Shown here: positions 42,081 through 50,613 of the stretch, piece by piece
Layout: each line of letters starts with the position of its first letter
Position numbering within the stretch: the stretch's first letter is position 1
Source: Aureimonas psammosilenae
Lineage (GTDB): Bacteria; Pseudomonadota; Alphaproteobacteria; Rhizobiales; Rhizobiaceae
Direction: 5' to 3'
Assembly (NCBI RefSeq): GCF_009176975.1
Contig: NZ_WEZG01000006.1
Span: 124,001 to 188,000, forward strand
Length of the DNA stretch: 64,000 nt
The notes under the pieces: model-generated
The model's input: only the letters and a program-made list of their open reading frames with translations
Told to the model about the DNA's origin: nothing
Databases searched by the model: none
Translations under genes and position numbers: made by a program

Positions 42081-43849
42081 CAGCCGGCTTTCCCGATGGT
42101 GTTGACGGCTTGGCCGAGGGCATCGCCGAGGACGCGTTCGGCCTCGGCCCGCGCGTCGAGGCGGCGCGCGAAGTCCGCGCCCGCATCTTTCGCGGCCTGC
42201 GGCAGGTTTTCCCATTCGGCCTTCCAGCCGGGAAGGTTGCCGGCGGACAAAGCCGCATCGAGCCGCGCGACGCCGGCTTCCGGTCCGGTCGCGTTGCCGC
42301 TTGCCGCCTGACCTGACGGCCGGACGGCCACGAGCCCGGACAGGCCGGACAGGATCTGCGAGCCGACAGTGGCGTTCGGGTCCTGCGGATTCAGGGCCTT
42401 CAGGACGGCTGCGCGCGCATCCGGCCAGGAAGCCTGGAGTTCGACGAGCGTCGGCACGCCTTCGGGCGCGTAGTTGCGCAGGGCATCCACCGCCGGGGAT
42501 GGCCCGGCGGCGGTCGCGTAGGTTTCGAGCTCGGCCATGAACGGCCCGCCCCGGTCCACCGCAGCCTTCAGGCCGGCGGCGGAAATGGCGACAGCCGCCT
42601 GACGGTTCGCCGCTTCCACCGTGCCGATGCGGCTTTCGATGGCCGCGATGGTTTCGCGGTTGGCGTTGGCGGCGTCCATCGCGCCGCGCGCCGCGTTCTG
42701 CGCGACATCGGCCGCCTGCTGCGCGGTGCCGGCGGCCTGTTGCGCCGTTGTGGCCGTTTGGCGCGCTTCGTCGGCGCGGCCTTGCGCGGCCTCCGCCGTT
42801 TGTTGCGCCCGTGTGGCCGCTTCGCGCGCCTGCGTTCCCGCCTCGTTGGCGGCGTTCAGCGCGGCCGGATCGATGGTCGGCGCGGCAGGGGCCTGGTTGT
42901 TGTTGACGCGGCCTTCCAGCGCGCCCACGCGGTCGGTCAAGGCCGCGAGATCGGCGCTCGCCGCACCGGCTCCGGCGACGCCGCCGGCCGAAAGCGTCGA
43001 TTTCAACTGCTCGACATCGCCGCGCACGGTGTTGAGGTCGGTGGTCACCTGCTGCACGTCGCCGGTCCGGGCGAATTGCTGGGCGAGCTGCTGCGTGTCG
43101 GCCTGGCGCACGGCCGGCACGACGCCGGCATATTGCAGGGCGCCGCCGGCCAGAAGCGCGAGCGCCGCGCCGAGCAGCGCCGAGCCGACAAGCGCGCCGG
43201 CCCCCGGCCCATGGTGATTGGCATGGTGGCCGGGCGTTTCGTGATAGTTCAGGTCCGGCCGGGGCGGCTCGGCATGGTGCGGCTCGGCGGCGGCGAGAAT
43301 GGTCTCGGCGTCGAGTTCGTTTTGTGCCTCGTCCGGCTTGCGATGGGGGTCGAGCCCTTCGCCGGAGGCGAACTCCGCTTCCGTGCCGTTGGCCGGGCGA
43401 TCGACGGGCGACAGCGCGTCCGCATCCTCCGAAGCCTTCGCCGCTTCGGGCGAGTCGGCCGCGAAAACGGTTCCGCTTTCTCCGAAATCAGCCCCAGACT
43501 TGTCGGTCTCGTCCCGCAGGGCGCCTTCATCGGCCGCAAAGCCAGCCTCGGGCGTTTGGTTCGTCACCGGGTCGTCGGTGCGCAAGGCCTCGCCGGTCGG
43601 CGCGCTGGCATTCGGATCGCCGGGCTCGGGTTCACCGAGAACGCTGACGCCTTCGGGCCGGGGCGGCGCGTCGCCCGCCGCGTCGCCGAGACGCGTTTCG
43701 GGATCGGAGAGGGCAGCCTCGTCCGGCTCTCCCCGTCCTGGCGCATCGGCGGTTTCGGGCACGATCGGCGTCGTGCCGATCCGTTCGGCGGTGGAGTCGA
43801 TCGTTTCGCCCGGCTTCTTCGGGCGCGATCGGCGCGGCGGATTGTTCAT
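42080..43849 (-). CDS. Mitofilin-like (COG4223) membrane protein
   Basis: The 589-residue protein has a long acidic, disordered N-terminus (to about 210), one membrane helix ('ALVGSALLGAALALLAGGALQYA'), an extended Ala/Gln-rich coiled coil (about 260-420) and a C-terminal helical domain ending 'AEAERVLGDALGQAVNTIG'. This layout and the hemD-hemY context match the alphaproteobacterial orthologue of mitochondrial Mic60, which shapes inner-membrane invaginations. The coiled coil contains degenerate repeats of A-x-x-A-Q-x-A. The start ATG at 43849 precedes 'NNPPRRSRPKKPGE'. Confidence 0.9.
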   Translation of the reverse strand: MNNPPRRSRPKKPGETIDSTAERIGTTPIVPETADAPGRGEPDEAALSDPETRLGDAAGDAPPRPEGVSVLGEPEPGDPNASAPTGEALRTDDPVTNQTPEAGFAADEGALRDETDKSGADFGESGTVFAADSPEAAKASEDADALSPVDRPANGTEAEFASGEGLDPHRKPDEAQNELDAETILAAAEPHHAEPPRPDLNYHETPGHHANHHGPGAGALVGSALLGAALALLAGGALQYAGVVPAVRQADTQQLAQQFARTGDVQQVTTDLNTVRGDVEQLKSTLSAGGVAGAGAASADLAALTDRVGALEGRVNNNQAPAAPTIDPAALNAANEAGTQAREAATRAQQTAEAAQGRADEARQTATTAQQAAGTAQQAADVAQNAARGAMDAANANRETIAAIESRIGTVEAANRQAAVAISAAGLKAAVDRGGPFMAELETYATAAGPSPAVDALRNYAPEGVPTLVELQASWPDARAAVLKALNPQDPNATVGSQILSGLSGLVAVRPSGQAASGNATGPEAGVARLDAALSAGNLPGWKAEWENLPQAAKDAGADFARRLDARAEAERVLGDALGQAVNTIGKAG

Positions 43850-43921
43850 GTCCACAAGTCCCGTCGTTCCGTGGCGGCCGGTTCTGGCGGCCGGCATGGC
43901 ATATGGCTTCTGCAAACTAGG

Positions 43922-44620
43922 CTAGGCAAGGCCCGTGAAAAGCTTCGAGACATTCCCGGAGGGCGAAATCGAGGCGAAAGGAGCAAGTTCCTTCGGTAAT
44001 GCCTCCACGATCCGCCCCGACAAACAAAAAATTCGCGGGATCGGATCGAAGAGATCGGGATGCGCCGCGACAAGCGCGGCAAAGCCTTCGGCCTGCCCGA
44101 CGGAAAGAATCAGGACGACTTCCGGGGGCCGGCCGTTCAACGCCGCCTCCACTTCACCCCGTGACGGTGAGAGGGCGCGCGTGTCGTAGGCTTCCCAAAG
44201 CGTGAAGGAAACGCCTGCAGCCCGCAGCCCGTCTTCCAGAACCGAGGTTCTGACGCGGCCGAGCGCCAGAAGCAGCGGCAGCTTTTGTTCCTCGCCAAGC
44301 CGGGCGGCAGGACGAAGGAGGCTGGCCCCCGACCCCTCGCCCCGTTCCGCGACGGTGAAACCCGCTTCCTCCAGATGCCGCGCGGTGGTCTCGCCGACAG
44401 CCAGCGCCGGAACGCCTGCCTTTCCCAGATGTCGCGCCAGCACCGGCACGGCGTTGCGGCTCGTCACCACGACACCGGCGAAGGGGCCGGCCGGCATCGG
44501 CTCGTCCAGCGGCACGATTTCCTGCAGCGGCAGAAGCAGCGGCTCGTGGCCGAGGGCGGCAAGCTCCGCTGCCGTTTCCTCGCCCGCCGCCCGGTCGCGC
44601 AGAAGTAGAACGCGCGTCAC
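43922..44620 (-). CDS. hemD: Uroporphyrinogen-III synthase
   Basis: HemD closes and inverts ring D of hydroxymethylbilane to give uroporphyrinogen III. The 232-residue sequence is divergent as usual, but has the two-lobed pattern: '[29 protein letters not shown]', '[17 protein letters not shown]', '[18 protein letters not shown]' and a C-terminal '[17 protein letters not shown]'. The GTG start overlaps the hemC stop by four bases. Seventy-two bases separate it from the mitofilin-like gene. Confidence 0.93.
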   Translation of the reverse strand: MTRVLLLRDRAAGEETAAELAALGHEPLLLPLQEIVPLDEPMPAGPFAGVVVTSRNAVPVLARHLGKAGVPALAVGETTARHLEEAGFTVAERGEGSGASLLRPAARLGEEQKLPLLLALGRVRTSVLEDGLRAAGVSFTLWEAYDTRALSPSRGEVEAALNGRPPEVVLILSVGQAEGFAALVAAHPDLFDPIPRIFCLSGRIVEALPKELAPFASISPSGNVSKLFTGLA

Positions 44621-45570
44621 GGCCGGCGGTGATCTTGCGCCCAGCCGGAAAAGAAGTCGGGTCCGGCGCGGGCCAGAAGCGCTTGCGCCGCCTGCACTCC
44701 CAACGCTTCGGCTTGGCTCACCGGGCCCTCCACGTCCTCGCGATGCGCTTCTTCGCCGTTCGGCGTCAGGATCGTGCCGGAGAATAGAAAACGCTCGCCT
44801 TGGAGCCGCGACCAGGCGGCGATGGGCGTGCGGCAGGAGCCGTCGAGCGTGGCGAGATAAGCGCGCTCGGCGCCCAGCATCACGCCGGTCGGCGCGTGGT
44901 GGATCGGCGCGACCAGAGCCTCGGTTTCCCGGTCGCCGATGCGGGTTTCGAGCGCGATGGCGCCCTGCCCAGGGGCCGGGGGAAAGCTGTCCGGGTCGAG
45001 GATCTCACCATCCACCGTCCCGTCGAGAACGAGGCGCTTCAGCCCGGCGAGCGCCAGAAGCGTGCCCTCGACCTGACCGTCTTGCAGTTTGCTGAGGCGC
45101 GTCGGCACATTGCCCCGGAAGTTGACGACCTCCAGATCCGGCCGCAGCCGCTTCAAGAGCGCCTGACGCCGAAGCGAGGCCGAGCCGATCAGCGCCCCTT
45201 GCGCCAAGTCGGCGATGCGCCGCCCGCCCCGTCCGATGAAGACGTCGCGCACGTCCTCGCGCGGCAGAAAGGCGGAAAGGTGCAGGCCCTGCGGCAGAAC
45301 GGTCGCGACGTCTTTGGCCGAATGCACGGCAAGGTCGATCCGGCCGTCGATCAGCGCGCCCTCGATCTCCAGCGTGAAAAGGCCCTTGCCGCCGACCTCC
45401 GACAAGGGGCGGTCCTGGATGCGGTCGCCGGCGGTGGTGATGACCTGGATCTCGAAGTCGGCTTCGGACAGCCCGTGCGCCGCCATCAGCCGGGCGCGAA
45501 GCTCGGAAGCCTGCGCCAAAGCGAGCTGGCTGCCGCGCGTGCCGATGCGGATGGGGCCGCGCTTCCTCAT
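44617..45570 (-). CDS. hemC: Porphobilinogen deaminase (hydroxymethylbilane synthase)
   Basis: HemC polymerises four porphobilinogens into hydroxymethylbilane. Motifs are '[15 protein letters not shown]', '[28 protein letters not shown]', 'ASLRRQALL' and '[12 protein letters not shown]', whose Cys (about residue 246) carries the dipyrromethane cofactor. I chose the ATG at 45570, eleven bases after AAGGAG; ATGs at 45597 and 45609 are possible. It heads the minus-strand operon and faces tsaD across about 100 bp. Confidence 0.96.
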   Translation of the reverse strand: MRKRGPIRIGTRGSQLALAQASELRARLMAAHGLSEADFEIQVITTAGDRIQDRPLSEVGGKGLFTLEIEGALIDGRIDLAVHSAKDVATVLPQGLHLSAFLPREDVRDVFIGRGGRRIADLAQGALIGSASLRRQALLKRLRPDLEVVNFRGNVPTRLSKLQDGQVEGTLLALAGLKRLVLDGTVDGEILDPDSFPPAPGQGAIALETRIGDRETEALVAPIHHAPTGVMLGAERAYLATLDGSCRTPIAAWSRLQGERFLFSGTILTPNGEEAHREDVEGPVSQAEALGVQAAQALLARAGPDFFSGWAQDHRRP

Positions 45571-45669
45571 CGATCCGCCGCTCCTTGTCTCGCCCATGTC
45601 GCTGTTCATGGCGGTTCCGGTAGCGCAATCGCGCCGCAATCGCTATCTCCGTTGCGATTTTCGCTTGAG

Positions 45670-46776
45670 ATGGCAGCGCGGTTGACCCTTCCTTCCCCCC
45701 TCATCCTCGGCATCGAAACGAGCTGCGACGAGACCGCCGCCGCCGTGGTGGGGCGCGGGAGCGACGGGGGCCCCGTGATCCTTTCCAACGTGGTGCTCAG
45801 TCAGGTGGAAGAGCACGCGGCCTTCGGCGGCGTCGTGCCGGAGATCGCGGCGCGTGCCCATGTCGAGGCGCTGGACGGCATCATCCGCGCCGCGCTTGCC
45901 GATGCGGGTGTTTGCGTGTCCGACCTGTCGGCGGTGGCGGCGACATCCGGTCCCGGTCTCGTCGGAGCGCTGATCGTTGGGGCCATGACGGGCAAGGCGA
46001 TCGCCAGCGCGGCCGGCCTTCCTTTCGTGGCCGTGAATCATCTGGAAGGCCACGCGCTGACCCCGCGCCTCACCGACGCGGTCGCCTATCCGTACCTGAT
46101 GCTGCTGGCCTCGGGCGGCCACACGCAGATCCTTCTGGTGCGCGGCCTCGGGGATTACGAGCGCTGGGGCACGACGATCGACGACGCGCTCGGCGAGGCC
46201 TTCGACAAGACGGCGAAGCTCCTGTCTCTCCCCCATCCGGGCGGGCCGAACGTCGAGAAACGCGCGAGCCAGGGCGACCCCGCGCGCTTCCCTCTGCCCC
46301 GCCCGATGCGCGGCGAGAAGCGACTCGACTTCTCGTTTTCGGGGCTGAAGACCGCCGTGCGCCTTGCGGCGGAAGGCGCCGCGCCCTTGGGCGAAAATGA
46401 CATCGCCGATCTTTGCGCCGGGTTCCAGGCGGCGGCGGCCGACAGCGTGTTCGACCGCGTGTCGCGAGCCCTCTCGCGCTTTCGCGAAGAATTTCCCGGT
46501 CTCGCCGATCCGGTTCTGGCGGTGGCGGGAGGGGTGGCTGCGAACGGGGCGATCCGGGCCGCGCTGAGCCGCGCCGGCGCGAAGGCGGGCGTCAGGCTCG
46601 TCGCCCCGCCGCTCGTTCTTTGCACGGATAACGGCGCGATGATCGCCCATGCGGGGCTTGAGCGTTTCGAGGCCGGGCTTCTCGATCCGTATGAAGCGCC
46701 GGTGCGGCCGCGCTGGCCGTTGGATGAGGAGGCCGCGCCGCTTGTCGGCTTCGGCCGCCGGGGAGCGAAAGCGTGA
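45670..46776 (+). CDS. tsaD: tRNA N6-threonylcarbamoyladenosine (t6A37) transferase subunit
   Basis: TsaD transfers the threonylcarbamoyl group to A37 of ANN-decoding tRNAs, with TsaB and TsaE. The Kae1 signatures are present: '[15 protein letters not shown]', the iron-binding His pair in '[12 protein letters not shown]', '[13 protein letters not shown]', and '[17 protein letters not shown]'. The 368-residue length is typical. The stop overlaps gpsA as GTGA, and this order opposite hemC is conserved in rhizobia. Confidence 0.97.
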   Translation: MAARLTLPSPLILGIETSCDETAAAVVGRGSDGGPVILSNVVLSQVEEHAAFGGVVPEIAARAHVEALDGIIRAALADAGVCVSDLSAVAATSGPGLVGALIVGAMTGKAIASAAGLPFVAVNHLEGHALTPRLTDAVAYPYLMLLASGGHTQILLVRGLGDYERWGTTIDDALGEAFDKTAKLLSLPHPGGPNVEKRASQGDPARFPLPRPMRGEKRLDFSFSGLKTAVRLAAEGAAPLGENDIADLCAGFQAAAADSVFDRVSRALSRFREEFPGLADPVLAVAGGVAANGAIRAALSRAGAKAGVRLVAPPLVLCTDNGAMIAHAGLERFEAGLLDPYEAPVRPRWPLDEEAAPLVGFGRRGAKA

Positions 46777-47756
46777 GCGGCGCGGTGGCGGTGATCGGCG
46801 GCGGCGCCTGGGGCACGGCGCTGGCGGCGCTTCAAGCGCGTGCCGGCCGCCCGACGCGGCTTTACGCCCGCGATCGAGCAACGGTCGCTGAAATCAACGA
46901 GCATCGCCGCAATTCGCGCTATCTGCCGGAAATCGCCCTGCCGGAAAGCTTGAGGGCGACGAGCGATCTCGGGCACGCCTTGGCGGGCGCGCAGATCGTG
47001 CTCGTGGTGACGCCCGCGCAGACCTTGCAGGCAGTTCTGCCGGAACTGGCGGAATCAAGCGGCGAGCGCGTTCCCTTCGTGCTCTGCGCCAAGGGCATCG
47101 AGCGCGAAACGGGCTGCTTCGCCAGCCAGATCGCGGCGCGTCACGTTTCGCCGGAACGGATCGCGGTTCTATCTGGCCCGAGCTTTGCGGCCGATGTCGC
47201 GGGCGGGTTGCCGACGGCGGTGACGCTGGCGCATCCCCATGCCGAAACCGCCGATGCCCTGGGGCGCGAGCTTTCCACTGAAACCTTCCGCATCTACGCT
47301 TCCACCGACATCCTCGGCGTCGAGGCGGGCGGGGCGTTGAAGAACGTTCTCGCCATCGCCGCCGGCATCGTCGCGGGGCGCGGGCTCGGCGCTTCGGCGG
47401 GCGCGGCGATCGTCACGCGGGGCCTCAGCGAACTCGCACGCGTCGGCGAAGCGCTCGGCGCCCGTCCCGAAACGCTGGTGGGCCTTTCCGGCCTCGGCGA
47501 CCTCGTTCTCACCTGTTCCGGCCCGCAATCGCGCAACTTCGCCTATGGGCTCGCGCTCGGGCGCGGCGACGACCTGTCGCGCCTGAAGCTCGCGGAAGGG
47601 GTGTTCACCGCCGGGGTGGCGGCACGGATCGCCGAGGACAGAAACATCGACGCGCCCCTCATCCGGACCGTCGCCGCCATCCTGTCCGGTGGGCTTTCCG
47701 TGGACGACGCGCAACTCCTCTTACTTTCCAGGCCCTTGAAGCGCGAAACGGATTGA
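46773..47756 (+). CDS. gpsA: NAD(P)-dependent glycerol-3-phosphate dehydrogenase
   Basis: GpsA reduces dihydroxyacetone phosphate to sn-glycerol-3-phosphate for phospholipid synthesis. The nucleotide-binding '[19 protein letters not shown]' starts at residue 5. '[19 protein letters not shown]' and the catalytic-Lys stretch '[20 protein letters not shown]' follow, and the C-terminal domain has '[14 protein letters not shown]'. Length 327 is normal. The GTG start overlaps the tsaD stop. Confidence 0.97.
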   Translation: MSGAVAVIGGGAWGTALAALQARAGRPTRLYARDRATVAEINEHRRNSRYLPEIALPESLRATSDLGHALAGAQIVLVVTPAQTLQAVLPELAESSGERVPFVLCAKGIERETGCFASQIAARHVSPERIAVLSGPSFAADVAGGLPTAVTLAHPHAETADALGRELSTETFRIYASTDILGVEAGGALKNVLAIAAGIVAGRGLGASAGAAIVTRGLSELARVGEALGARPETLVGLSGLGDLVLTCSGPQSRNFAYGLALGRGDDLSRLKLAEGVFTAGVAARIAEDRNIDAPLIRTVAAILSGGLSVDDAQLLLLSRPLKRETD

Positions 47757-47812
47757 ACGGGACCGATCCGGTCGCTAACCCCTAAAAGGCAAGACACACG
47801 AATCGAGGTCTC

Positions 47813-48100
47813 ATGCTCTTCGCCATCCTTTGCGACGACAAGCCGGGAATGCAGGAAACGCGGGCGGCGGTGCGCACCGACCATCTGGCGCATCTGAACG
47901 CCTTGGGCGAACGGCTGAAATTCGCCGGCCCCTTTCTCGGCCCCGACGAGAAGCCGGTCGGCAGCCTGATCGTCGTGGATACGGGCAGCGAAGGCGAAGC
48001 GCGCGCCATCGCCGAGGCCGATCCCTATGCCAAGGCAGAAATTTTCGAGAGCGTCACGATCCGCCGCTGGAACTGGGTCATCAACAACCCGGAAGGCTGA
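47813..48100 (+). CDS. YciI family protein
   Basis: The 95-residue protein has the dimeric alpha-beta YciI fold: 'LFAILCDDKPG', 'TDHLAHLNALGERLKFAGPFLG', and 'RAIAEADPYAKAEIFESVTIRRWN', which holds the conserved Asp and His positions (H in 'DHLAHL', D in 'ADPY'). The enzymatic role is unknown; it is related to muconolactone isomerase-like proteins. It is part of the tsaD-gpsA operon order and is followed one base later by the EVE-domain gene. Confidence 0.94.
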   Translation: MLFAILCDDKPGMQETRAAVRTDHLAHLNALGERLKFAGPFLGPDEKPVGSLIVVDTGSEGEARAIAEADPYAKAEIFESVTIRRWNWVINNPEG

Positions 48101-48101
48101 A

Positions 48102-48536
48102 GTGGCGTTCTGGCTCTTCAAGTCCGAGCCCTCCTCCTGGTCCTGGGACAAACAAAAGGCGCGAGGTCAGGCCGGCCAGGAATGGGACGGCGTGCGCAAC
48201 TATCAGGCCCGCAACTTCATGCGGGCGATGAAGGTGGGCGAGCGCGGCTTCTTCTACCATTCCAACGAGGGCAAGGCCGTGGTCGGCATCGTGGAGGTGG
48301 CGGCCGAAGCCCATCCCGATTCCACCGCGACGGAGGGCACGTGGGAATGCGTGGATTTGCGCGCCCTCGCCGATCTGCCGAACCCGGTGACGCTGGACGC
48401 CATCAAGGCCGAACCCGATTGCCGGAACATGGTGCTCGTGCAGAATTCCCGCCTGTCGGTGCAGCCGGTCGGGGAAGAGGAGTTCCGCACCGTCTGCCGG
48501 ATGGGCGGCCTCGATCCCGAGACGATCGGGGTTTGA
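48102..48536 (+). CDS. EVE domain-containing protein
   Basis: The 144-residue protein is a single EVE domain (PUA-like superfamily): 'AFWLFKSEPSSWSWDKQKA', 'WDGVRNYQARNFMRAMKVGERGFFYHSNEG' and 'VGIVEVAAEAHPDSTA'. EVE domains bind modified bases, for example N4-acetylated or methylated nucleobases, in an aromatic cage. The YciI-EVE pair after gpsA is common in alphaproteobacteria. The start is a GTG with GGAAGG upstream, one base after the YciI stop. Confidence 0.93.
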   Translation: MAFWLFKSEPSSWSWDKQKARGQAGQEWDGVRNYQARNFMRAMKVGERGFFYHSNEGKAVVGIVEVAAEAHPDSTATEGTWECVDLRALADLPNPVTLDAIKAEPDCRNMVLVQNSRLSVQPVGEEEFRTVCRMGGLDPETIGV

Positions 48537-48604
48537 ATAAGGCGTGCCGCCGGAACCGATCGGCGGCATGAACATTACCGGAACATTCCTCTTGGAGTGA
48601 ACCG

Positions 48605-48820
48605 ATGGACAACCCGAAGAACGCCGCGCCGTCCAACGCTGAAAAGGACCCGGACGACTGGACCACGGGCGGCGAGCCGATGACAGGCGCACAGGCCTCC
48701 TATCTGAAGACGCTCTGCGAGGAAACCGACACGCCCTTCGACGAGAACCTGACCAAGGGCGACGCATCCAAGCTGATCGACGAGCTTCAAGGCAAGAGCA
48801 AGCGGCTGAAGGACGCCTGA
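48605..48820 (+). CDS. DUF3072 family protein
   Basis: The 71-residue protein matches the DUF3072 pattern: a polar start, then 'TGGEPMTGAQASYLKTLCEE' and 'FDENLTKGDASKLIDELQ'. The second part looks like a SAP/UBA-sized helical pair that may bind nucleic acid or protein, but no role is known. CTTGGAGTG stands before the ATG. It could be the last gene of the tsaD operon or separately expressed. Confidence 0.88.
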   Translation: MDNPKNAAPSNAEKDPDDWTTGGEPMTGAQASYLKTLCEETDTPFDENLTKGDASKLIDELQGKSKRLKDA

Positions 48821-48978
48821 CAAGGCTCCCACTATGCCCTTGAACCCTGCCGGGCCCACAGAGCGCCCGGCACCGTTTCGCTGGCTATTTGAAGTGTGCA
48901 GCCGCAATATGGGGTTGATTCTAACGCGACGTTAAGTGTCGTCCTGCGAAAGTTCGCCGATCGTGTTTCGGTGGTCGG

Positions 48979-50604
48979 ATGTTCGGCGCGTTTCTACACC
49001 CTTCGGCTTTCCAGGCGCGCCTCGAGGCGTCCTGGCACGATGCCTGCCATGGGCAACCGAGGTCGTGTCTCGTTCTTGCGGAGCAGATCTGGAAAGAAGC
49101 GCAGGAAGCAGCCGACATTTACGGGACCAGCGTCGCCCTGCGGCTGATGGCCTGGGCCGGCTTCCAGCTTGGCGAAGCCGAGACGGCGATCGGCCGGGCG
49201 CGGGAAGCGGGCTTCATCGCGGCTCGCCTCGGCGACCATGTCGGCATCGCCTGGGCGCAGGCCATGCAGGCTTGGCTCCTTCTGGAATGCGGCCTGTCCG
49301 AACAGGCGGCGGAAATCGCCAGCCAGGCCTTCGCCGAAAGCGACAAACTTCCCGTCGACGTGAAGGGTTTCGTCGCAAACGTCCTCGGCGTCGTTCTCTG
49401 GTACTGCAAGCACTTGGAGCGGGCGCGAGAACTCATCGAGAGCGCAGTCGCGGCCGCCCGTTGCGGCCCGCCCGTGGTTCTCGGCTGGTGGATCATCAAT
49501 CTCGCCGGCGTGGAGTGCGACCGCGCCTCGATCCGCAAAGGCGAGGAGGACGACGCGCAGGCGCAGCGACTCCTGGCCGACGCCCTGAGGATCAACGAGG
49601 AGGCGGTCGGGATCGCGAACGCCGAGGGAGACCTTTGGGGGTTGCAGATCGCTCTCTGCAACAAGAGCGAATATCTGATGACCTCCGAGCGCGGAGCCGA
49701 GGCGATGGCGGTCCTGAGCGGCTGCCGGGAAATCTGGGACACGCTCGGCTGCCGCTCTCAGCTCCAGTTCCTTTACACCAAGAGCGAAGTCCTCATCCAT
49801 CTGCGCCATTTCGAGGAAGCGGAGGAAATCTGCCGACTGGCGCTCGATCTGGCCGAGCGGACGCAACAGAAGGATTCGGAAGCCTACGCCCTTCGCTATC
49901 TTTCACGCATCCACGAGGAGATCGGGCAGTTCGAGGAAGCGCTGCGATACTTCAAACGCTTCCACGAGACCAATGCGCGCGCCGCCGGCCATCAGGCCCA
50001 GCAGCGCGCCCGCATCGCGGAGATCGTCTGCGAGAACGACCGCATTCGCCAGATGGTCGGCGAGGCTCGCGCGCAGCTCGAAACCATGACCCGCATGTCG
50101 CGGATCGATCCCCTGACCGGCCTTCTCAACCGGCGCGGCTTCGACGCGCTCGTGGCCGAGCTCGCGCATCTGGGAAAGCCTTTCGCGCTGGCGATCCTCG
50201 ACCTCGATCGCTTCAAGGCCATCAACGACAGTCATTCGCACATCGTCGGCGACGAGGTGCTGAAGTGCACGGCGCGCATCCTCACCGCCCTGTGCGGCGA
50301 GACCCATCACGCGGTGCGCCTGGGAGGCGAGGAATTCGTGCTTCTCGTGGATTGCGCCACCATGGGTCATGCCCGCTCGTTCTGCGAAGCGGTCCGCATC
50401 GCGATCCAGGAGCATGACTGGTCCGGTATCGCGCTCGGCCTCGCCGTCACGGTGAGCATCGGCGTGGCGATGGTGGAGAACGATCCCGCCCTCGCCTTGG
50501 CGAGCGCCGATAACCGGCTTTATGCGGCCAAGGCAGGCGGGCGCAACCAGGTTCGCTGGCTCGAAGCCGCCGACACGCGCAGCGTTTCGGCGGCCGTCGC
50601 CTGA
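48979..50604 (+). CDS. Soluble TPR-GGDEF diguanylate cyclase
   Basis: The 541-residue cytoplasmic protein has TPR-like helical repeats from about 20 to 340, a short coiled coil ('ENDRIRQMVGEARAQLETMTRMSR') and a C-terminal GGDEF domain starting 'IDPLTGLLNRRGFDAL'. The active-site loop is 'VRLGGEEFVLL', a catalytically acceptable GGEEF, so it should make c-di-GMP. I see no RxxD inhibitory site at the usual place before it. The input sensed by the TPR part is unknown. It ends nine bases from the convergent molybdoenzyme gene. Confidence 0.92.
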   Translation: MFGAFLHPSAFQARLEASWHDACHGQPRSCLVLAEQIWKEAQEAADIYGTSVALRLMAWAGFQLGEAETAIGRAREAGFIAARLGDHVGIAWAQAMQAWLLLECGLSEQAAEIASQAFAESDKLPVDVKGFVANVLGVVLWYCKHLERARELIESAVAAARCGPPVVLGWWIINLAGVECDRASIRKGEEDDAQAQRLLADALRINEEAVGIANAEGDLWGLQIALCNKSEYLMTSERGAEAMAVLSGCREIWDTLGCRSQLQFLYTKSEVLIHLRHFEEAEEICRLALDLAERTQQKDSEAYALRYLSRIHEEIGQFEEALRYFKRFHETNARAAGHQAQQRARIAEIVCENDRIRQMVGEARAQLETMTRMSRIDPLTGLLNRRGFDALVAELAHLGKPFALAILDLDRFKAINDSHSHIVGDEVLKCTARILTALCGETHHAVRLGGEEFVLLVDCATMGHARSFCEAVRIAIQEHDWSGIALGLAVTVSIGVAMVENDPALALASADNRLYAAKAGGRNQVRWLEAADTRSVSAAVA

Positions 50605-50613
50605 CAAGGAGGT

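Noticed and set aside
48849-48872. GCCGGGC/GCCCGGC hairpin after the DUF3072 gene as a terminator
   Set aside because: Only a 7-bp stem with a 9-base loop and no T-tract; too weak to call.
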